A DNA stretch of 64,000 bases from Chelydra serpentina (lineage: Eukaryota; Chordata; Testudines; Chelydridae), in contig JBAIAC010000131.1 in the NCBI GenBank assembly GCA_037349315.1, positions 620,001 to 684,000 of the forward strand. The letters run 5' to 3'. How positions within the stretch are numbered: the first letter of the stretch is position 1; each line of letters begins with the position of its first letter. Below the pieces are notes generated by a model that was given only the letters and a program-made list of their open reading frames with translations, had not been told where the DNA came from and did no database searches. Of the stretch, positions 58,643 through 64,000 are shown one piece after another. The translations under genes were made by a program, and so were the position numbers.

Positions 58643-59168
58643 AACCTGGATTACCCCACGTCCTTTGTTTCCTAGTGTGACCCCGCCCCCCACCCCCCGT
58701 CCTTTGTTTCCTAGTGCGACACTCCTCCTCCCCCCCCCCCCCCCCCCAGTTTCTCCGTGGAAAAGTACAGAATTCGAGATGGGTTCCAGTATCAGGTGAC
58801 ATGGTCACATGCCTCTGTAGGGCCCCTGTAGCCATTCTTCACAGGCTGACCCACAGGTTCGCAAGAAGACTAAGGTCTTTTACAGTCCATTGTCTCTTGC
58901 TGATGGACCATCACAGGCTTTTTCATTGTTGTACCTGAAGTGTTAGCAGGGGGTGTCACCCAAAGTAACACAGTTGAAATATAGATACATAGTCAGTATT
59001 CCTAATTTCAGATACAGACATGATACATGCATACAAATAGGATAATCATATTCAGTAAATCATAACCTATCCAATGATACCTTACAAGGCCCATCTTCCT
59101 TAAAGTACATCTTAGTTATGTCATTCCTATTACTTCATATTCTTTATGAAAATATGCTTGCATGTCAT

Positions 59169-59490
59169 GAGGGCTCTTCAATGTGGCAGGGAAAAAGTAT
59201 AACAGAATCCAATGGCTGAAAGTAGAATTTGTCTAGCTTCAAACTGGAAATAAGGCACACATTTTTAACAATCAGGGTAACTGATCGTTGGAACAACTTA
59301 CGAACAATTGTGGTGGATTCTGCTTCAACGGCAAATTTGTATATCAAGATAGGATGTCTTTCCAAAAGATATGCTCTAGTTCATGCACAGCAATTGGACT
59401 TGCAGCAGGAATTAATTCAGGGCAGTCATATGGCCTGTTTTATGCAGGGGATCAGACTACACTACCACAATGGTGCCTTCTGGCCATCAA
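59169..59490 (+). mobile_element. Old CR1, second part (3' end)
   Basis: 'gggctcttcaatgtggcagg' continues directly from 'acatggggaacaaaaatttg' at 56471-56490. It then carries 'ttggaacaacttacgaac' and the old 3' UTR ('tatggcctgttttatgcag', 'gatcagactacac'). Confidence 0.75.
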
Positions 59491-59572
59491 ATCTGATTCT
59501 CCAGCTGCTGTCAGTGTGTTTAGCTGTGTGAAATGGTACTGTGAATAAGTAGGAGATTTTAGGCTATTGGGA

Positions 59573-59903
59573 GCCTGTCTACACTTGAAACGCTACAGTG
59601 GCACAGCTGCAGCTGCGCTGCTATAGCTCTTCAGTGTAGACACTACCCATGCCGACAGGAGGGGGTTCTCCTGTTGGTGTAGTTAGGGTACCCCTTCCCT
59701 CTCCCCTGACACCCCCCCCCAGAGGGAGTAGCTAAGTTGATAGAAGAATTTTTCCAGAAACCTACCCCTGTCTATACCAGACGTTAGGTTGGCTTAACTA
59801 ATCGTTAAGGGGTGTGTAGATTTTTCACACCCCGAGCGATTTAGCTGGGTCGATCTAACTTTTGAGTGTAGATCAGTCCTAATGCTAGTGTAGACAAGGC
59901 CTG
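59573..59903. mobile_element. MITE with GTCTACACT-type ends
   Basis: 'cctgtctacacttgaaac' and 'ctagtgtagacaaggcc' form imperfect inverted ends. The interior shares 'gcacagctgcagctg' and 'tgctatagc' with the MITE at 45725. It ends only about 70 bp upstream of the OGDH exon 3 acceptor. Confidence 0.6.
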
Positions 59904-59972
59904 GGATGGAGTTTAATGTTTCTGAATTTTTGTGCAATGCCTCTATCACTCTTTTTCCTTTTGTCTCCTTAG

Positions 59973-60161
59973 TCATGGGACATATTCTTTCGCAATGCCA
60001 ATGCTGGAGCTGCTCCAGGTACTGCTTACCAAAGCCCCCCTCCACTGAGCACCAGCCTGTCTGCACTGACGCAAGCACAGTCCCTGGTTCAAGCACAGCC
60101 GAATGTAGATAAACTAGTGGATGACCATCTTGCAGTGCAATCTCTTATCAGGGCATATCAG
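59973..60161 (+). CDS. OGDH: OGDH exon 3: rest of the N-terminal E2-binding domain and linker
   Basis: The exon is bounded by CTCCTTAG|TCATGG and CAG|GTAAGA. It contributes 63 codons (residues 75-137), open throughout and in phase 0 at both ends. [12 protein letters not shown] completes the conserved N-terminal block begun in exon 2. A Ser/Thr/Gln/Pro-rich linker follows (residues about 90-118). [13 protein letters not shown] at the end leads into the first helices before the thiamine-diphosphate-binding core. In vertebrates the next exons are alternatively spliced and affect calcium response; no match to them is visible before the window ends. Assignment to OGDH is firm because exons 2 and 3 join in frame within a contiguous family block. 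Confidence 0.95.
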
Positions 60162-63100
60162 GTAAGAACACTTTTGTGTGGTAGTAGTGAATGGATACCA
60201 GTCTTCAGTTCAGGATTTGCTCCTTTTTAAAGACATGGGGCCTGATTCTCGACTGCCTGCAGCTTGTATAGTCATTGCCACTTGCCTTGCACTGGTGTCA
60301 GTGCCTCCTAGACAAAGTGCAGCGTAATGGAGAATCAGCCCTGTTACTATTCAAGTTGTTGCCTGAAGTCACATGCAGAATTTTGGTGACTGGGTTTCCT
60401 TGCTGTTCTGTGTGTAAAATCTACCTATTTTTAACTGCAAGTCACTGATCTGTTGGCAAGGACACATTAGCTGACACTTCCTAGATAATACGAGAGCCAA
60501 AAACGTTGTTTTTACCCAAACAAAGTGATTATCACAGCTAAGCTAGTTATTAACACCATCCCAGCAACTGCAAAACAAGAGATATCTTTGCCCACCCAGA
60601 CTGTTTGGTTGATAATTAGTTTCTAAAATTCATTTCTTAATAATGCATCTCCCACTTCATTCCTACCTTAAAATGTGCTGCTGTGCAACAACTCTGTCTC
60701 CAGTGTTCCCAACATACTTCCAGGATTAATTCCTGATATCCTAAAATAAAAATGCAGGATACATTTCTCATCTGCAGTTAGGAAGAGGCCATGTTGTCAC
60801 TGGCTACTTTAATACGTTTAAATATGCTGGCTGAAACATTCGGATCAATACAAAGCTTGATGCCAAAACTCAACCTGTCAAGGGGAGCAGACTTCCTGTC
60901 TTGGAGAGAACATCTATAAACTATGGAATCTACACTGCTTCTGATTTTCTTGCAGAGGCTGGTTTTTCTCAAGATGCTCTTAAATTTACCTTTTTTTTTG
61001 TGGTTTAGTGGTTTCCCATGCTGCTGCTGAGGGTGGTTCATATATTTTTAATTCCTCTCCACTTTGTCAAGCCTGTGATCTTTATTGTGGACAAGTCTCT
61101 CACGATTTATACACTTCAAAAAGAAAGTAATCTCGTCTGGTCGTCCCTTCAACTCCACACACATTGTACCATCCGCTTTATTAACAGCCCCTATAGCAGG
61201 CTTGCAAAACTGCTAATTACCATTCAGAACTCTTTATTCTTAACTCTTGTCTCACCATCTCTCAGCTGCTGCCTGGCACTGCGGCTAAGGGAGAGCTCCC
61301 ATGAGAAGTTGGGATCACTCCAGGCATTGTAGGGGCCTGATCACATTTGGAACTGTTGCCTAGGAAACTGGGTCAAGCCTATACTTTCATTAAGGCTAGG
61401 TTTGTTTTCCCAGCTCCTGAATGCAAACCTTGTTACCTGAACTGTCTCCCCACTGGGAGAGCTGAAATGAGCTCAGTTAATACAGCTGTTGTTCTAGCAG
61501 GATCACTGTTGAGCAACATTGTGGCACCTTTGCTTCTACCCCTCCTGCTGCAGAGCTGAGTGTCTCCTCTGCAGGACTCTAGGCCTTGCATGCTCATGCA
61601 ACAAGAGGTCAAGTTTGCAGTACTTAGCTCATACCCTGCTTGGTAATGCATAGGCATTGGTTCTAGGCCAAAAGTCAGGCCATCACTCAAGGTCAAGTTG
61701 AAATCTGCTGTAGATGGTCTTGGATCTCATTCCTGATTGTGTGGCAGAATCATCCATTTCCCTCTACTTCCCTCAGTCCCAAAGCTAATTTATGTTAGCA
61801 GCTAAACCCAATGTCTGCCCATTCTTGGTTTGTAGAATAAGCAGGCAAACCAAAGAGAAAAATACTTGGATTTTAGTTGTCTATATGTAGTCCAGCCTGA
61901 GGTTATTGTGGGTTTTGTTTTTGAAATCCAGTTACTGGTGAATATGGTCAAATCCCCATTTCCTCCTTTTCTCTCCCTTCCATAACCTTTGAAATGGCAG
62001 AATAAGAGTGTCCACACAGTGAGTTATACTGGTATAACTAGTCTAGTAAAATAGTGCCAGGATCTCTCTCCCACATAGAGAAGCCCTTAAAGAAAGGGCT
62101 ACAGAGCCTGGCAGATAAAGCAGATGTTCGTGACCTATGGCCTCTTTAAAATCACCAGGCAATTACTATTTTAAAAACAGGATTGAACTGGAATATCTCC
62201 AGATTATAGGGGAACAGTGACCCTACTCTGCTGAGTTTCGTAATGGCAGCAATGGTGATTTACTTTCTAATCATACCGGTAGTTATGCGTCTGATTAATT
62301 TTTGTAATGGCTGGTAGAGGCTTGTTTTGAGGCAGGAAAATAATCTGCCTTTGTATGATTCTAATGAAGGAAAGTCATATGCCACCCACTCAGGTGGAAT
62401 TCCATACCTTGCTGCTCTCATGGCTGCCTACACGGTTCAGCATATCTGTCTGCACTGCAGAGCTGCTTTGTCTTAAATGTAGGAGATAAAAGGAAACTAA
62501 CTTCTCCCAGTTCCCACACTCATTCAGGGATTTGGGATTTACTCACTGACTAGGATTTGATAGTTGTCTGGTTTCTAACCCATCTCCTGGTGCTCTGAGT
62601 TCCGAGCTGTTTGACAGCCATAACCAACCAAGCTGACCCTCCTCTCTTCAGTTACCAAAGAACAGGATTTCCAGAATTGGAACCCCAGACCACTTGACAT
62701 GCATGATTTGAGAAGCTGAACTGGTTGATCTAATGGATCTCTCAATTACAGGACAATCCTCATGGATTACCACAGGCCTGTTCAAAAGGTGGGGAGTGGG
62801 TCCCAGACTGGTGCAGGGGAACATTCTTCTTATTCTAATCCAAGACTGGGGGGATTATTGCTGATGAGCAATAACTCTGGAGAGGTCACGTGATACAGGT
62901 GCTCAGCGCTCTCTGTGAGTTCCCCTAATTTAAAACACTAAATTCTGGCTCCTCAACGGATTAAACCCAGAAATCACTTCCTAAACCTCACTGGGATCCT
63001 TTACAGTACTAAGGCCTTGCCTATACATCAAAGTTGTACCACTAACTATGCCAATGTAGCTGCACCCCAGTTATATTCAGGAAAGGAAATAAGCTATACC

Positions 63101-64000
63101 GCTGTAAGGTATTGTTATATCTGTATAACTGGGTTCATGCTCGAGTGGGAGCTGCAAATATGATATCCTAACTTGCAGCTCAGAGTGGGAGCTGATCAGG
63201 AAGGGAGTCAAAATGTCTGCAAAATCCAGAGTCAGAACTCAAACTGTCCCTCCAGGCCCCCTAACTGAAACAGAAAGTCTGTTTCAAAATCAGCTGACAC
63301 CAGTGGAATAAAGAACAGCAGTGTTTTAAGGCCCAAACAGATAGATACACCCATCTGCAGCTTCTGGACAACAGTCTCCTAGCTGGAGGATAAAACTACA
63401 GATATTGAAAATAGAAGCTATTGACTCAAAGTTTCAGCAGCTGAGGAAGCAGTTGGCGGGAATGACCCCAGTGGTTTCTGAGGGAAGAACTCATAACTCT
63501 TCAGCAGGAAACTGTTTTGCATGAGACTTATTAAAACAACCAAGTTCTGATCTGGCATAACACCTCTTATTGTGGGGTTAGGAAGCTGAGTCTCTCCGCA
63601 TGTGTGAGCAATGTCCAGATCAGAACCTTCAGTAACACTTTCCTGAGTTTGAGTGATATCTTCCCAAGCTTTTCTGATATCAGAAGCAGAACTCCTGAAG
63701 TGGTTTCTGAAGAATACCTAGCAACAATTCGCATAAGTAGAAAGCAGCCCAAAGTCTGTAATAGACCAGAGATGGACTGAAAAACATCCTTTATCAAACC
63801 AATGTCTGCACAGCCTTTAGAATTCTCTCTGTCTGGGTGTCTATACTGTGCTCCTCGCTGTGGAATCTGAGTGCCTATACTTATTCCTTAACAGCCTAAA
63901 GCTCTTTAGACAGACAAGGTCTGAACCTGACTTGTAATATTGGCCTTTGATGGGTAACATCCTGCTTAGTCTGGAACTTGGTGGCAGTGGTAAGGTGAGG
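60162..64000 (+). other. OGDH: OGDH intron 3 (partial)
   Basis: It starts GTAAGA and runs past the window edge. Apart from the small palindromic repeat at 60237 and decayed MITE-like pieces near 62008 and 63000, I recognise nothing. I looked for the next OGDH coding block (IRGHHVAQLDP-type) and did not find it. Confidence 0.7.
60237..60341. mobile_element. Short palindromic MITE-like repeat
   Basis: 'ggggcctgattctc' at the left and 'gagaatcagccc' at the right are inverse ends. An interior rich in 'caccagtgtca'-like words fits an old sauropsid repeat. No duplication is visible. Confidence 0.5.

Larger units (their letters stand above)
56497..59168 (-). mobile_element. LTR with three later insertions
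   Basis: It starts TGTGACGGG and continues in four pieces: 56497-56796, 57368-57605, 58350-58450 and about 58643-59168. Removing the inserts leaves about 1.1 kb, the same size class as the LTR at 54340. Shared features such as 'gatacatgcatacaaatagg'-type blocks near the right end support a common family. The right end is eroded (ATGTCAT instead of CGTCACA), so its last bases are approximate. It sits in an old CR1. Confidence 0.65.
22724..59972 (+). other. OGDH: OGDH intron 2 (37.2 kb)
   Basis: The intron runs from GTAAGG to a pyrimidine-rich CTCCTTAG. It separates codon 74 from codon 75 in phase 0. About half of its length is identifiable transposon DNA. Stretches where I see nothing I can name: 22830-23690, 24560-25670, 26515-27230, 28490-29660, 31310-32340, 36310-37700, 38000-43600, 47200-48600, 50050-50715 and 50910-52300. 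Confidence 0.85.

Noticed and set aside
60162..64000. Further OGDH exons
   Set aside because: I scanned both obvious coding blocks expected next and found no match with flanking splice sites; the following exon is probably beyond the window.

Overview
The window is nuclear DNA from a sauropsid, almost certainly a turtle. The signature is chicken-repeat-1 (CR1) LINEs of several ages, tRNA-derived SINEs of the turtle 'Cry' type whose 3' tail copies the CR1 3' end, Penelope-like elements, many hAT and Harbinger DNA transposons with their short derivatives, and solo retroviral-type LTRs. No bacterial, plasmid or CRISPR features are present.

One host gene is recognisable: the 5' end of OGDH (E1 subunit of the mitochondrial 2-oxoglutarate dehydrogenase complex), on the + strand. 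A TATA-less CpG island (about 14020-14760) carries non-coding exon 1, whose donor is at 14245/14246. Exon 2 (22475-22723) holds the initiator ATG at 22502 and the mitochondrial presequence. Exon 3 (59973-60161) continues in phase 0. Intron 1 is 8.2 kb and intron 2 is 37.2 kb; intron 3 runs off the right edge. The 137 codons seen are intact.

The 14 kb upstream of OGDH shows no host gene. It holds a non-autonomous hAT transposon (811-5706) with a perfect 8-bp target duplication, split by a nearly full-length but broken CR1. It also holds more CR1, SINE and MIR-like remnants, and a C-rich minisatellite that abuts the CpG island.

Intron 2 is an archive of transposon history. It contains an almost complete two-gene PIF/Harbinger transposon (32345-36304; Myb/SANT-like gene on +, DDE transposase on -, both pseudogenes). 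It also contains a Penelope 3' half with an open GIY-YIG reading frame and a hammerhead-ribozyme-like tail (43968-45322), solo LTRs with 5-bp duplications, and several hAT elements with readable 8-bp duplications. At 55998-59490 one old CR1 contains a young CR1 fragment and an LTR, and that LTR was itself hit by a second LTR, a hAT element and a Penelope fragment.

I see no new multi-gene host system. The most unusual items are the autonomous Harbinger relic with a plausible MITE partner, ribozyme-bearing Penelope fold-backs, an 82-bp near-perfect palindrome, and a cDNA-adaptor-like 13-mer just downstream of exon 2. Stretches not listed as features look like ordinary single-copy intron or intergenic DNA or repeats too decayed for me to name.
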